Notes: a model not told the origin generated them from the letters alone. A DNA stretch of 64,000 bases from Hungateiclostridiaceae bacterium UBA1305 (GCA_002307275.1 DBTX01000078.1:69712-133711); one strand, 5' to 3'. Shown: positions 1 to 8,865, numbered from the stretch's first letter. Program-made: numbers and translations.

Positions 1-323
1 TTCTTATCAACACCCTGTACTGGCTCAACGTCAAGCTTCACGCCTTTATCCTTCAACTGTTTTGCAATTGCAAAAATATCATCAACTTCCAGGCAAATGT
101 GATTGAAGCTATGCTTTTTTGCAACCTCTTCCGAGAACCCGGGGCCATTGTAGAAAAGCTCGATGAATACATGGTCGGCAACCTTTATATATTCGATCCA
201 GGGTTTACCCTCCTTGTCGTTCAATGAAAATGCCTTTTTTAAACCAAGTATGTTGCAATAGAAATCGATTGACTTGTCCATGTCCTTCACGTTCAGTGCA
301 ATGTGCCCAATTCCTTTAATCAT
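1..323 (-). CDS. VOC-family (glyoxalase-like) protein, C-terminus cut by window edge
   Basis: About 107 codons are visible, read leftward out of the window. The start MIKGIGHIALNVKDMDKSI follows a GGGAGGAAG ribosome site. The beta-alpha-beta-beta-beta pattern of a vicinal-oxygen-chelate half is clear: GHIAL with a metal-ligand-type His near residue 7, FIELF with a Glu near 54, and NHICLEV with a His near 75. Such proteins are lyases, epimerases or dioxygenases, or bind small molecules. The pattern fits methylmalonyl-CoA-epimerase or lactoylglutathione-lyase-like members, but the substrate cannot be told. It lies upstream of no visible partner; deoC behind it is on the same strand. Confidence 0.85.
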   Translation of the reverse strand, partial: MIKGIGHIALNVKDMDKSIDFYCNILGLKKAFSLNDKEGKPWIEYIKVADHVFIELFYNGPGFSEEVAKKHSFNHICLEVDDIFAIAKQLKDKGVKLDVEPVQGVDK

Positions 324-363
324 GTCAGCTTCCTCCCAGTGTTATTTTATTTATATAAATATT

Positions 364-475
364 ACTTAGCTTCAGTGAACTGCTCTACATCACCATTGAA
401 ATAGAGAGCTTCTGATCCGAGATGAAATCCTTGGAAGAGTTCCATCCATTTCGTCACCAGGCGTCCAAAACAACT
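364..475 (-). pseudogene. Possible 3' remnant of an unidentified gene between deoC and the VOC gene
   Basis: Leftward from a TAA, the frame stays open for about 36 codons and ends SEALYFNGDVEQFTEAK at the stop. The composition looks coding, but there is no ribosome site or credible start, and the frame is closed upstream by TAA. I do not recognise the family. It may equally be chance. Confidence 0.2.
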
Positions 476-522
476 CCTGCCGGACTGGTTTTACACGTCC
501 TGCCACCATAATTGCAACCCTG

Positions 523-1194
523 CTATCTGCCGCTTACCATGGCGACAGATGCACTGGCGCCGATACGGCTTGCACCAGCTTCAACCATTTTGACGGCTGT
601 TTCATAATCTCTGATGCCGCCGGCAGCTTTTACGCCAATATCAGGACCGACTGTTTTTCTCATCAGGCTTATATCCTCGGCTGTCGCACCGCCTGAACTG
701 AATCCTGTCGATGTTTTTACGAAATCAGCGCCTGCTGCTACAGCGAGCTTGCAGGCCTCCACCTTCTCTTCCTCAGTCAGCAGACAGGTTTCAATAATTA
801 CCTTAACGGTTGCTGATCCACTGGCTGTCACAACAGCCGCTATATCATTTTTTACATACTCCTCATTCTTCGCTTTAAGAGCTCCGACGTTTATTACCAT
901 ATCAACTTCATCCGCGCCGTTTTTAACAACATCCTTCGTTTCTGCCGCTTTTGCCGCCGATGACATCGCCCCGAGAGGAAAGCCGACCACGCTGCAGACC
1001 CTTACTCCGCTGCCCTTCAGCATGCTTGCTACAAGGGGAATGTAGCATGAATTTACACATACCGATGCAAATTTATATTCAATTGCTTCCCTGCAGATCT
1101 TCCTTACCTGTTCTTCCGTGGCATCTGCCTTCAATATGGTATGATCTATCATCGCTGTAATATTTATATCCATAAATCCATGATCCGCCTTCAT
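523..1194 (-). CDS. deoC: Deoxyribose-phosphate aldolase
   Basis: Class I aldolase that splits 2-deoxyribose-5-phosphate into glyceraldehyde-3-phosphate and acetaldehyde in deoxynucleoside salvage (cytosol). At 223 aa it has the usual length of the short bacterial form. Landmarks: MIDHTILKADAT near the N-terminus, VVGFPLGA, EVDMVINVGALK, the Schiff-base lysine in FVKTSTGFSSGGAT (near residue 160) and the second lysine in GVKAAGGIRD (near 189). The first start has no good ribosome site. MDINITAMIDHT, seven codons in (position 1173), matches the typical family start and is a real alternative. It starts 12 bases after the CPBP gene stop, so the two are probably cotranscribed. Confidence 0.95.
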   Translation of the reverse strand: MKADHGFMDINITAMIDHTILKADATEEQVRKICREAIEYKFASVCVNSCYIPLVASMLKGSGVRVCSVVGFPLGAMSSAAKAAETKDVVKNGADEVDMVINVGALKAKNEEYVKNDIAAVVTASGSATVKVIIETCLLTEEEKVEACKLAVAAGADFVKTSTGFSSGGATAEDISLMRKTVGPDIGVKAAGGIRDYETAVKMVEAGASRIGASASVAMVSGR

Positions 1195-1206
1195 TTATAG
1201 TTGTGC

Positions 1207-1974
1207 TTACCCTTTATCCTTTGCTGCAAATATATTATCATATTCCTGCTGCCTGCACACACTTTTATCTGTTCCAATATCTTTTGCAGCGTAATCCATG
1301 ATGAAATGCAGAAGGATACCAGGCAGTAACGAACCTGTGCAAACATAAATTAGCGCGAACAGTAATCCGACCGTTCCTGTCTTTAATACGCCAACCGGCC
1401 CCTGGTAAGTATGCGCCAACCCGAAAAGGATCGAGGAGATCAGGATACACAGGTAAACGCTCAGCCCGGGAAAAATGCCTGCGAGAAGGAAGAGGAGAAA
1501 TCCACGGTAGACGAGTTCTTCTATTAACGCTGCCGATGTCGAGATAAATAGCCAGTACTTTCTCTCCCTTTCAGTATGAGGCAGCATCATTCCAACCTCA
1601 GCTGGCAGCTTAATGGAAGCGAGCTTGTTTCTGAAAGCTACACTGGCTTTCGCCATGATGATCTGATAAATGTGTAGTAAAAAAAGCAGGCTGAAAACAA
1701 TCAGAATGGCATAGGTACCCCATTTACCGAAGGGACTGTCATTAAGCTTTATCCAGTCTATCCCTACATCTGCCGCCGATACCCGCCAGAACAATATAAA
1801 AAGTCCAATAATTCCTGCCGGTATCCAACAGCATAATAATGTTTTTTTGTAATAACGCAGTCTTTCTCCTGGATCGGCAGCGAGCCGCTTTGCGAATTGC
1901 TTGAAAAACATATAGCCGAACAAAGGTTCAAACAGCAAATAATATATGAATAACACAATATACATTATTTTCAT
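1207..1974 (-). CDS. CPBP-family intramembrane glutamic protease (CAAX/Abi type)
   Basis: A polytopic membrane protein of 255 aa with about seven hydrophobic segments. The C-terminal half has the three CPBP motifs in order: EELVYRG (paired Glu and Arg), FGLAH, and an HFIMD motif. The family includes type II CAAX prenyl endopeptidases, bacteriocin self-immunity proteins and anti-sigma proteases; the substrate here is unknown. The start is supported by GGGGGAG seven bases upstream. It sits just upstream of deoC on the same strand. No bacteriocin precursor is visible nearby, so an immunity role is not supported. Confidence 0.85.
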   Translation of the reverse strand: MKIMYIVLFIYYLLFEPLFGYMFFKQFAKRLAADPGERLRYYKKTLLCCWIPAGIIGLFILFWRVSAADVGIDWIKLNDSPFGKWGTYAILIVFSLLFLLHIYQIIMAKASVAFRNKLASIKLPAEVGMMLPHTERERKYWLFISTSAALIEELVYRGFLLFLLAGIFPGLSVYLCILISSILFGLAHTYQGPVGVLKTGTVGLLFALIYVCTGSLLPGILLHFIMDYAAKDIGTDKSVCRQQEYDNIFAAKDKG

Positions 1975-2034
1975 ACACGATCTCCCCCAGCAGAAAAAAT
2001 GTCAGGCAGTGATGATGGGCAATGACAGTCGTTA

Positions 2035-2868
2035 TCACTGCCCCAGCAATCCGGAAACCAGCTCCCTGGCCTCGCTTGCCTTATCCGGCTTTACTTCTTC
2101 GAGAATAATGTCTGCATATGGCTTTTCTTCTTTTATTTTATTAAGGTGATATGCAAGGTTAAGCTCTCCTTGTCCAAGAACAGCACTTTCCTTTGCAGTT
2201 CCTGCAATTTTGAAATCCTTCATGTGAAATACATTGATGCGTTCCCTGTAGAGATTGAAAGCCTCATTGACCAACTCGATCTGCCTGGAGGCTTCAGCCG
2301 GATGAATCATGTTTACAACGTCAACCAGCGCACACAAGTTATTGGAGGGAATCAACCCGAACATCCGGTCCATTGCCCTGGGTGTATTTATCGTATGCCC
2401 ATATACCGCTTCTATCGCAACAAGCACCCCGAACTTTTCGGCTTCCTCGGTAACCTCGGACACGAAGCGGATTACACGATCAAATGCCAGGTTTCTTGAT
2501 ATTTCCTCATTACTGTCAGGTATGATATATCCGGTTTCTGTTGCTACTATTTTGCAGCCCATTTCACGCGCAAACCGGATATGCTCCTTGAACATTTTTA
2601 TATTTGCTTGAAGTGCATCCGTATTTTCCTCCGCCGGATTGATATAGCAGCCGATGACTGATGGCCGCAGATTGTTCCTCGACAGCTCCCTCTCGATGCT
2701 GTGGGCCAGGCCGTTACTCAGGATCCCGCAGGTATACTGAAAATCGTTTAAAGCCTTCCCCAGTGCAAGCTGAACATGGCTGAATCCTGCATCAGCAATT
2801 CTGGGGGCAAGCTCGCTCAGCTGCATTCTCCCAAAATCGTGCGCACGCACGCCTATTTCCCACTTCAT
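2035..2868 (-). CDS. Sugar phosphate isomerase/epimerase-like TIM-barrel protein
   Basis: 277 aa with the xylose-isomerase-like (AP endonuclease 2 superfamily) barrel pattern. It shows a first-strand start followed by ELAPRIADAGFSHVQL, VATETGYI, VAIEAVYGHTINTP, ALVDVVNMIHP with the Asp/Asn-His metal face, FHMKDFKI, and a final ILEEVKP. The metal-binding Glu/Asp/His set is present, so it is probably an active isomerase or epimerase of a sugar or cyclitol. The substrate is not determinable. The ribosome site AAGGGGGAA precedes the ATG well. It is one of three such barrels in the window (others at 20424 and 21418). Confidence 0.85.
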   Translation of the reverse strand: MKWEIGVRAHDFGRMQLSELAPRIADAGFSHVQLALGKALNDFQYTCGILSNGLAHSIERELSRNNLRPSVIGCYINPAEENTDALQANIKMFKEHIRFAREMGCKIVATETGYIIPDSNEEISRNLAFDRVIRFVSEVTEEAEKFGVLVAIEAVYGHTINTPRAMDRMFGLIPSNNLCALVDVVNMIHPAEASRQIELVNEAFNLYRERINVFHMKDFKIAGTAKESAVLGQGELNLAYHLNKIKEEKPYADIILEEVKPDKASEARELVSGLLGQ

Positions 2869-2924
2869 TTTTCAATTCCCCCTTAAGATGTGGTTGGTAT
2901 TCCAATTCTCTATATTTTAATATC

Positions 2925-3185
2925 CTACCATTCCGAACAGATCTGTGTGTTTTTCGCCTTAACTCCATCAACAGAATTGAGTTTTTTCTCCAGTTCCCCG
3001 ACTTCCGTATCGGAACCGGTGAGCTGCAATATAATCAATCCTTCGTTCGCACAGGCGTCCCCCGCTTCATGCAAGCCAATTCTGGCGCTGATGATGCAGC
3101 CTGATTCAGTCAATACATCCTGCAGCTTGACGGCATTTTTTACCCTGTTATTCAATATCAGTGTCATGACATTGTAGCAGCTCAT
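2925..3185 (-). CDS. TM1266-type ACT-like protein, putative iron-only hydrogenase system regulator
   Basis: A small 86-aa protein with an ACT/ferredoxin-like fold pattern. It shows VKLQDVLTESGCIISARIG, then GLHEAG, ANEGLIILQLTGS, EVGELEKKLNSVDGVKAK. This matches the family named iron-only hydrogenase system putative regulator (TM1266). Members usually sit beside hydE/hydF/hydG or hydrogenase genes; none is in view, so this copy looks like an orphan. Its role is inferred from the family name only. A ribosome site (CAGGAGG) precedes the ATG, and a good sigma-A promoter lies at 3244-3272. Confidence 0.75.
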   Translation of the reverse strand: MSCYNVMTLILNNRVKNAVKLQDVLTESGCIISARIGLHEAGDACANEGLIILQLTGSDTEVGELEKKLNSVDGVKAKNTQICSEW

Positions 3186-3243
3186 AGAAAATCCTCCTGA
3201 AATAATTTGAATTAATATGAATTAATTTAACTCAATATACTTG

Positions 3244-3272
3244 ATACTATTCCCACTAATATACAAAGTCAA
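3244..3272 (-). promoter_or_regulatory. Sigma-A-type promoter of the TM1266-type gene
   Basis: On the minus strand TTGACT (3267-3272) and TAGTAT (3244-3249) are separated by 17 bases, about 60 bases upstream of the start codon. The stretch between promoter and gene holds repeated gaattaat words. Confidence 0.6.
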
Positions 3273-3424
3273 CCAAAAAAATACCGGGTTTTCAAGCTGG
3301 ATGAATTACCCGTAAAAAAGATTCATTATTCTGTAGAAAATGCAGCACTTTATTTGATATAATTCCTATATAAAAGTTGCAAAAATTATTGCAGTAAAAG
3401 CAGCTGGTCCAAAGGAGAAGTCAA

Positions 3425-4000
3425 ATGAATCAAACCGCCAAGAGTGTTAAAATATCTATTACTGGGGATCTGGGCAGCGGTAAGTCTACCGTATGCCGGT
3501 ATTTGAAAGAGAATTTCGGGCTGAAAGTTTATTCCATTGGGCAGATTCAGCGTTCATTGGCGGAGAAATACAGCATGGATATATGCGCTTTCAACAGGTA
3601 TATGGAGACTCATCCTGAAATTGATGAAGAAATTGACACTGAGCTTGCAAAAATCGGTCAACGGGATGAAGCTATGGTCCTGGATTCCAGGATGGCCTGG
3701 CATTTCGTACCGGACTCCTTTAAAGTATTCCTTTCTGTTGACTCGAACGAAGCCGCAAAAAGAATCATGCTGGACGAAAGGGGCGGCGTGGAGACCTATG
3801 CCAGTCTTGAAGATGCCAAGCTCAGGCTTATTGAAAGAAAGCGAAGCGAGAACCTCCGGTATATGACCAAATATGGTGTAGACTGCTCGAATCCCTTCAA
3901 TTATGACATGATTATCGATTCTACGGATATCTCACCTGAACAAGTGGCAGATACCATCATAGCCAAACTGGCGTCACTCGACGGAAAGCAGGAAGGCTGA
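3425..4000 (+). CDS. Cytidylate-kinase-like P-loop kinase
   Basis: 191 aa. Walker A GDLGSGKST lies at residues 14-22, followed by VCRYLKENFGLKVYSIGQIQR and an Asp-rich helix, EIDEEIDTELAKIG, as in the cytidylate-kinase-like family found in Firmicutes. VLDSRMAWHFVP gives the Walker-B/arginine region, and the lid region RLIERKRSENLRYMTKYGVDC is present. These proteins resemble Cmk or dephospho-CoA kinase but are often of unknown substrate. The protein is cytosolic. AAAGGAGAAG gives a good ribosome site. It appears to be a single-gene unit ending in a hairpin terminator at 4043. Confidence 0.8.
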   Translation: MNQTAKSVKISITGDLGSGKSTVCRYLKENFGLKVYSIGQIQRSLAEKYSMDICAFNRYMETHPEIDEEIDTELAKIGQRDEAMVLDSRMAWHFVPDSFKVFLSVDSNEAAKRIMLDERGGVETYASLEDAKLRLIERKRSENLRYMTKYGVDCSNPFNYDMIIDSTDISPEQVADTIIAKLASLDGKQEG

Positions 4001-4042
4001 AAATCCTGACCAAAATTTCAAGAAACCATATAAACGACACCT

Positions 4043-4075
4043 GAACCGCCTGTAGAAAAATGGCGGTTCTTTTTT
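4043..4075 (+). terminator. Rho-independent terminator after the kinase gene
   Basis: An 8-bp stem GAACCGCC/GGCGGTTC (4043-4050 with 4062-4069), 11-base loop, then a run of six T. Confidence 0.85.
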
Positions 4076-4292
4076 AGGCCATCTGAGTAACAAATCCAGC
4101 CAAATGGTGATTTCAGCGTGAAGTCACCTCAAGTGGGGCCCGATGCTCCCGGAATTTTCATTGCCGTTCCCTCCATCAACAAAAGCCTCGTTCAACAGAA
4201 GTCTCCAAAAATAGACTGCTTCACTGTTCCCAAAAAAACCGCCCCTTCATATTATGTACTAACAATTTATGTAAAATTGAAGGGATGGTCAT

Positions 4293-5114
4293 ATGGAGGC
4301 TTTAAGGATTGGAGATGTCGTAACGAGAAAATCCTATGGCGGTGATGTTCATTTTAAAATAGCGGAAGTTAGCAGCCGGAGCAGCGGCAAGAGATCCTAT
4401 GTCCTGAAGGGCATGCTGTACAGGATTATGGCAGACGCCGAAGAGGAGGATCTGGAGTGGAAAAGCCCGGATCAGGCAAAGCGTGAACTTCAGGACAGTC
4501 TGGCGGTTGCAGGGATACACCATATGTCCCGCGGGATGTTACCGTTCAGTTTTTTACAGCGTGTGAGAGGGAAGTCGGGAACAGTTCTCCATATCGATTC
4601 AAGTTCGGATTTCCTGGAAATGTGCAAAAAGTATTACGCAGATGCGAAAATAAAGGTTTATGGACGAGTTGTAGCGGAAAGCGACCAGCCTGGCCAGATC
4701 CGCAGTCTGCTTGCCAGTACCAAAGCCGACGTAATAATTATTACCGGGCATGACGGCTTGAAAAAGAATGTTACAAAATATAACACCGTTGATAGCTACA
4801 GAAATTCCCGCTATTACATCGCAAGTACCCGCGAAGCCAGAAAATATGAACCCAGCTTTGACAAGCTGTGCATATTCTCCGGCGCCTGTCAGTCCTATTT
4901 CGAGGGCATCATGGAGGCCGGTGCCAATTTCGCCAGTTCACCCGGCAGAATACTGATCCATGCACTCGACCCCGCAAAGGTGGGAGACAGGATCGCATTA
5001 ACCGATTCCAGAGTCTATGTGTCACCCGAACAGGTTGCGAAGCTTACGCAGTCGGGAAGCAAAGGGATTGGAGGAATCAAATCAAAAGGCCATTATGTGC
5101 TGGAGTCAAATTAA
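4293..5114 (+). CDS. yabG: Sporulation-specific protease YabG
   Basis: 273 aa, close to the family length. YabG is a cysteine protease made in the mother cell late in sporulation that trims spore coat proteins (in Clostridioides also spore germination proteins). Recognisable blocks: IGDVVTRKSYGGDVHFKI at the N-terminus, HIDSSSDFLEMC, VIIITGHDG with its conserved His, CIFSGACQSYFE with the conserved Cys, AGANFASSPGRILIHALDP, and a C-terminal KGIGGIKSKGHYVLE. The gene stands alone and ends in a short hairpin. It is the clearest evidence that the organism forms spores. A gaaggg ribosome site precedes the ATG. Confidence 0.95.
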   Translation: MEALRIGDVVTRKSYGGDVHFKIAEVSSRSSGKRSYVLKGMLYRIMADAEEEDLEWKSPDQAKRELQDSLAVAGIHHMSRGMLPFSFLQRVRGKSGTVLHIDSSSDFLEMCKKYYADAKIKVYGRVVAESDQPGQIRSLLASTKADVIIITGHDGLKKNVTKYNTVDSYRNSRYYIASTREARKYEPSFDKLCIFSGACQSYFEGIMEAGANFASSPGRILIHALDPAKVGDRIALTDSRVYVSPEQVAKLTQSGSKGIGGIKSKGHYVLESN

Positions 5115-5137
5115 GGGGCCTTGTGCCCCTCTCATTT
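5114..5137 (+). terminator. Terminator after yabG
   Basis: AGGGGC/GCCCCT stem directly at the stop codon with a 5-base loop, followed by a T-rich stretch. Confidence 0.6.
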
Positions 5138-5312
5138 TGCTGTTTTAAACCAACCTCTCTTCTTTGTATTGACGCAACTCTCCTGTATTGTAACGAATTC
5201 GTAAAACTGCCGATTGTTAGCCGGTTGTTAACTCGTGAAAAAGTTGTTTTAATTATTCATACTGTGGTAAAAAAGTTATGTACAAATTAAAACACTATCG
5301 GAGGCAGATGAT

Positions 5313-5723
5313 ATGTTCAAGTGGCAGGATAAATTTAGTTGCAGCATACCGGAGATAGACAAGCAGCACCGCAAGCTCTTTGAAATTGGATCGCGGATAT
5401 TTGAGACAGCTACACTGAACGATGATTGCGACCATTACGACGAGCTTATGCAAATACTGGGTGAACTGATCGAGTACACACAATACCATTTCAGCTATGA
5501 GGAGTCCCTTATGAAAAAGTGTAGTTATCCTGATTATGCAACTCACAAGATAGAACATGATTTCTTTATTAAAAAGGTTCAAAAATTAGCCGGCAGGGAT
5601 CTTGAAGAAAACCAGAACCAGACCCTGCTGGAAATAGTCAATTTTGTAGCTGACTGGATTGCAGGTCACATTCTGGATACAGATATGAAGTATAAGGAAT
5701 GTCTTATAAATTACGGGCTATAA
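5313..5723 (+). CDS. Bacteriohemerythrin
   Basis: 136 aa, a single hemerythrin four-helix bundle that binds O2 (or senses oxygen/NO) at a di-iron site. All expected ligands are visible: His19 in DKQHRKLFE, His59 and Glu63 in YHFSYEE, His78 and His82 in HKIEHDFF, His119 and Asp124 in HILDTDMKY. It has no signal peptide or fused domain, so it is probably a soluble oxygen-binding protein, common in anaerobes that meet O2. The ribosome site cggaggcag is good. Its stop codon is one base before the start of the wrecked diacylglycerol kinase gene, which suggests the two once formed an operon. Confidence 0.95.
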   Translation: MFKWQDKFSCSIPEIDKQHRKLFEIGSRIFETATLNDDCDHYDELMQILGELIEYTQYHFSYEESLMKKCSYPDYATHKIEHDFFIKKVQKLAGRDLEENQNQTLLEIVNFVADWIAGHILDTDMKYKECLINYGL

Positions 5724-5724
5724 A

Positions 5725-5906
5725 ATGAAGCATCTATTCATCATCAATCCGGTTGCCGGTAAAGGCAGGACCGTCAGTCCCATTCCAGAGATATGGCGTT
5801 GGGCGTGCACCTCTATAAGAACAAAAAAGTTGAGATCATCCTGTACAAACCTATTCCCATAAACTGCGATGGTGAACTACTCCCTGGTCGAAAAGGCCAT
5901 CTTTGA
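5725..5906 (+). pseudogene. Diacylglycerol/lipid kinase (DagK/YegS family) with internal deletion
   Basis: The first frame starts MKHLFIINPVAGKGRT, the unmistakable N-terminus of the DagK family (NPxxGxG nucleotide loop). Within about 30 codons the reading passes into another frame that reads VHLYKNKKVEIILYKP then IPINCDGE, the family C-terminus. An intact gene would be about 300 codons, so roughly 250 central codons are missing and a frameshift joins the ends. The product cannot be active. The start codon is two bases after the hemerythrin stop. Confidence 0.7.
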
Positions 5907-6155
5907 GATATTCCCAAAAGGCCTGCCCTTTGTATTTCCTAAGTAGGATGTCGCAGAACCGGTCCCCCAATAATTTATAAGCCACATTGAAAGTTAATGC
6001 TGCTTTTGTAAAACAAGAGCGGCATTTATCTTTACTCAAACTTTCTATTTTTTTCAAATTCTGTACACTTTATGCACTTTATGTTGCATCCTTCTTTCAA
6101 GTATATTAACAAGCAAACTACAGATAATAAGATAAACGATTGAGGAGGGAAGAAA

Positions 6156-6617
6156 TTGGTACAGATATTACTTTGGTTATTATTTTTACCACCTTGGCTT
6201 TTGCTAATACCACTGGATAAAAAACGGGTAAAACATTTTCTATCCGTTACCTTTTTTACTTTAGTATTGACTTCAATTGCCTGGCAAACGGCTCAAGTGT
6301 ACAATTGGTGGACGACAAAAAACAATTTGTTTTTCCTTACCAATATTTCATCATTCAATTATGGATTTCTTGCCATTACCACCTTATATCTATTCTATTT
6401 TACTTATCATAGTCCCTGGTTATTTTTTGGCGCTAATATACTTCTTGATGCATTTCAAGCATTTATCATCAGTCCGTTTGTATTTGAGAAGATTGGTTTT
6501 TATAAAATGAATACCATGAATGATTTCGGACTTTTTCTTCTGTTAATCAGCATGGTTCCTATTATCTATGTTTATCAAAGATTGTATGATGGAAGTAAGG
6601 AAACAAACAGAACATAA
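6156..6617 (+). CDS. Small polytopic membrane protein (CBO0543-like)
   Basis: 153 aa, almost entirely hydrophobic with four to five predicted membrane helices and many aromatic residues. LDKKRVKHFLSV and a conserved-looking WW/NxNxxS segment resemble the CBO0543 family of Firmicutes membrane proteins of unknown function. The start is TTG with a strong GAGGAGGGA site six bases upstream; no ATG fits. Base composition is more AT-rich than the neighbours. No function can be given. Confidence 0.65.
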   Translation: MVQILLWLLFLPPWLLLIPLDKKRVKHFLSVTFFTLVLTSIAWQTAQVYNWWTTKNNLFFLTNISSFNYGFLAITTLYLFYFTYHSPWLFFGANILLDAFQAFIISPFVFEKIGFYKMNTMNDFGLFLLLISMVPIIYVYQRLYDGSKETNRT

Positions 6618-6700
6618 TATTCAACAATTTTTGCACTATTTCGATTTCCTCACACGGCTTATGTATACCGCATATAATAACTACAGAATTTAATTACTGG

Positions 6701-6907
6701 GTGATGTGCTTGTGTAACAACAGATTCAATGCTGCTCAACTTGCAATTATTGCAGCCGTAGTGATGGTAATTGCTGATATTATAACGCTTATTTCATCTA
6801 TAGCCGCATTCGACGAGCAACAGACAAGCGATGAATCGGCTAAACGTGACATCGAAAATCAGATTTCCGAATTACAAGGAAAGCTAAGTCGTTATAAAAA
6901 AAAGTGA
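6701..6907 (+). CDS. Small single-pass membrane protein with C-terminal coiled coil
   Basis: 68 aa from GTG (or 67 from the following ATG). One hydrophobic helix (AIIAAVVMVIADIITLISSI) is followed by a charged helix, SAKRDIENQISELQGKLSRYKKK, with heptad-like spacing. The ribosome site is weak. I do not recognise it; proteins of this layout are common in Clostridia and uncharacterised. Confidence 0.5.
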   Translation: MMCLCNNRFNAAQLAIIAAVVMVIADIITLISSIAAFDEQQTSDESAKRDIENQISELQGKLSRYKKK

Positions 6908-7010
6908 TCTTCTTCCATTCTGCCAGCCATAATGTTACATAGATCTATTGCAAAAAAGATTTGCAGGAAGGAATAATTTTTCTGCAACAGTGTACTGTAT
7001 GAAAGATTCT

Positions 7011-8795
7011 TTATACTACCTCAAGAAGCCTGTATTGCGCTGTATAAAGTCTCCAGTAAGCGCCTTTCCCATCCATTAATTCGTCATGGGAGCCCTGCTC
7101 CACGATATTTCCACCCTCGATATACATAATCCTGTCGGCATTTTTTATCGTTGAAAGCCTGTGCGCGATAATGAATGAGGTACGGCCTTTCAGCAGCCTT
7201 TGCAGACCTTCCTGCAGCGCCATTTCCGTCTTTGTGTCAATACTTGAGGTCGCCTCGTCCAGCACGAGTATCCTCGGATCTGCAAGCAACGCTCTGGCAA
7301 ACGATATGAGCTGCCTCTGCCCTACCGACAGCCTGGCGCCTCTTTCATTGACCTCGGTATTATAGCCGTCAGGCATCGCCGACACAAACTCATGCGCCCT
7401 GACTGCCTTTGCGGCCTCGATCGCCTCTTCATCTGTCGCATCCAGCCTGCTGTATTTGATATTGTCCATGATGGTGCCGGAGAAAATGAACGTATCCTGC
7501 AGCATGATCCCCATCTGCTTTCTCAGGGATTCCAGCGTCACACTCCTGACATCCCTGCCGTCGATTATTACACTACCCGATACTATATCATAGAACCGGC
7601 TCACCAGATTCACAACCGTGGACTTTCCAGCGCCTGTCGGTCCTACCAGTGCAATGGTTTCTCCGGGTTTCACACTGAAGCTCACATTATTCAGTATAAT
7701 CTCATCCTGTTCATAGCTGAAAACTACATTTTTGAATTCCACTGCACCTGCTATGGATGGCATTTCAACTGCATCCGGCAGATTATCGACGATGGCCCTT
7801 TCATCAATCGTTTCAAAAATCCTCTCAAGATACGCAACAGCGTTTATAATGGCGTTATAGAAATTACCAAGGTTGCTGACAGGCTCCCAGAAGCGCCATA
7901 TATAGCTTATGAAGGCGATAATAATGCCGACTGTCACTCCGCCTGTGCCAAGCCAATGAACACCGGCAATAAATACAGCTGTTACCGTTACAACAGATAT
8001 GATATCAATCATCGGCCACATCAGAAACTGAACCTTGACAGCCGCCATCCAGGATTTTCTGTATTCGTTGCTCTGCTTCAGGAATATGTCCATATTCTCG
8101 TTTTCTCTTGCAAAGGACTGCGTTACTTTTATTCCGCAAATGCTCTCATGGATATAGGCGTTCATGTTGGCCTGTTTCCTGCTCAATTTCTGCCAGGCCT
8201 TACGTTGTGCATTCTTGACCAGCATTGTCACTGCGATAAGAATGGGCATGCCTGCGAGGCAGATGAGCGCCAGATGTACATTCAAGTACAGCATGAAGCA
8301 TACGATCGCCACTAGTGTGAACATATCTGTGATGAGGTTTATAATACCGTTTGAAAGAAGGTCGCTAAGTGAATTGACGTAATTCACAACCCTGACGAGT
8401 ATCTTCCCGTGCGGCCTGCTGTCATAATAGGTAAAGGGCAGCTTCTGCAGATGGACGAACAGGTCCTTCCTGATATCGTGCAGTACACATTGCCCAATGA
8501 AGGTCATTGTCCTGATCCTGTATTTCATACAGATGGTATTGAAAATAAGTGTTGCAAGGTAGATAATCGACAGCAGGATCAAACCTGAGTAATCCTTTGC
8601 AGGTATTTTCGAGTCAATTGCGATCTTGACCAGGTATGGACCAAGCAACGCCATTACGCTTGCAGTAAGCATCAGCAGTACTGTCGCAATAACCTTCCCT
8701 TTGAAGGGTTTGAGGTATCCAAGCATTCTTTGCAGCTGCTTGAAGTCGAATTTCGTATCAAGTTCTTCGTCTATATCGAATTTGTTTCTTGCCAT
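7011..8795 (-). CDS. ABC exporter subunit (permease-ATPase), canonical Walker B but altered signature
   Basis: 594 aa: an N-terminal six-helix transmembrane domain (about 1-325), then a nucleotide-binding domain with Walker A GPTGAGKST near residue 385, signature LSVGQRQ near 489, and Walker B ILVLDEATSS with the catalytic Glu. LSVGQ in place of LSGGQ is the usual sign of the degenerate site in heterodimeric multidrug exporters. The partner is the gene at 8924, transcribed first. Ribosome site GGAGGATAT. The pair probably exports drugs, lipids or peptides; the substrate is unknown. The divergent AraC gene at 10852 is a candidate regulator. Confidence 0.92.
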   Translation of the reverse strand: MARNKFDIDEELDTKFDFKQLQRMLGYLKPFKGKVIATVLLMLTASVMALLGPYLVKIAIDSKIPAKDYSGLILLSIIYLATLIFNTICMKYRIRTMTFIGQCVLHDIRKDLFVHLQKLPFTYYDSRPHGKILVRVVNYVNSLSDLLSNGIINLITDMFTLVAIVCFMLYLNVHLALICLAGMPILIAVTMLVKNAQRKAWQKLSRKQANMNAYIHESICGIKVTQSFARENENMDIFLKQSNEYRKSWMAAVKVQFLMWPMIDIISVVTVTAVFIAGVHWLGTGGVTVGIIIAFISYIWRFWEPVSNLGNFYNAIINAVAYLERIFETIDERAIVDNLPDAVEMPSIAGAVEFKNVVFSYEQDEIILNNVSFSVKPGETIALVGPTGAGKSTVVNLVSRFYDIVSGSVIIDGRDVRSVTLESLRKQMGIMLQDTFIFSGTIMDNIKYSRLDATDEEAIEAAKAVRAHEFVSAMPDGYNTEVNERGARLSVGQRQLISFARALLADPRILVLDEATSSIDTKTEMALQEGLQRLLKGRTSFIIAHRLSTIKNADRIMYIEGGNIVEQGSHDELMDGKGAYWRLYTAQYRLLEVV

Positions 8796-8865
8796 ATATC
8801 CTCCAGGTAATCAAAATATCGAGCAGTCCAACAGTCAGGACTAGCAGTTTCAGGCCGTCCCAGAC

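Noticed and set aside
4118..4345. 75-codon plus-strand frame before yabG
   Set aside because: No ribosome site; it overlaps the yabG start in another frame and reads like noncoding sequence.
5851..6057. 68-codon minus-strand frame with protein-like composition
   Set aside because: It starts at TTG without a ribosome site, overlaps the diacylglycerol kinase remnant and matches no family I know.
7392..8315. 307-codon plus-strand open frame
   Set aside because: Antisense to the ABC exporter gene; composition unlike a protein.
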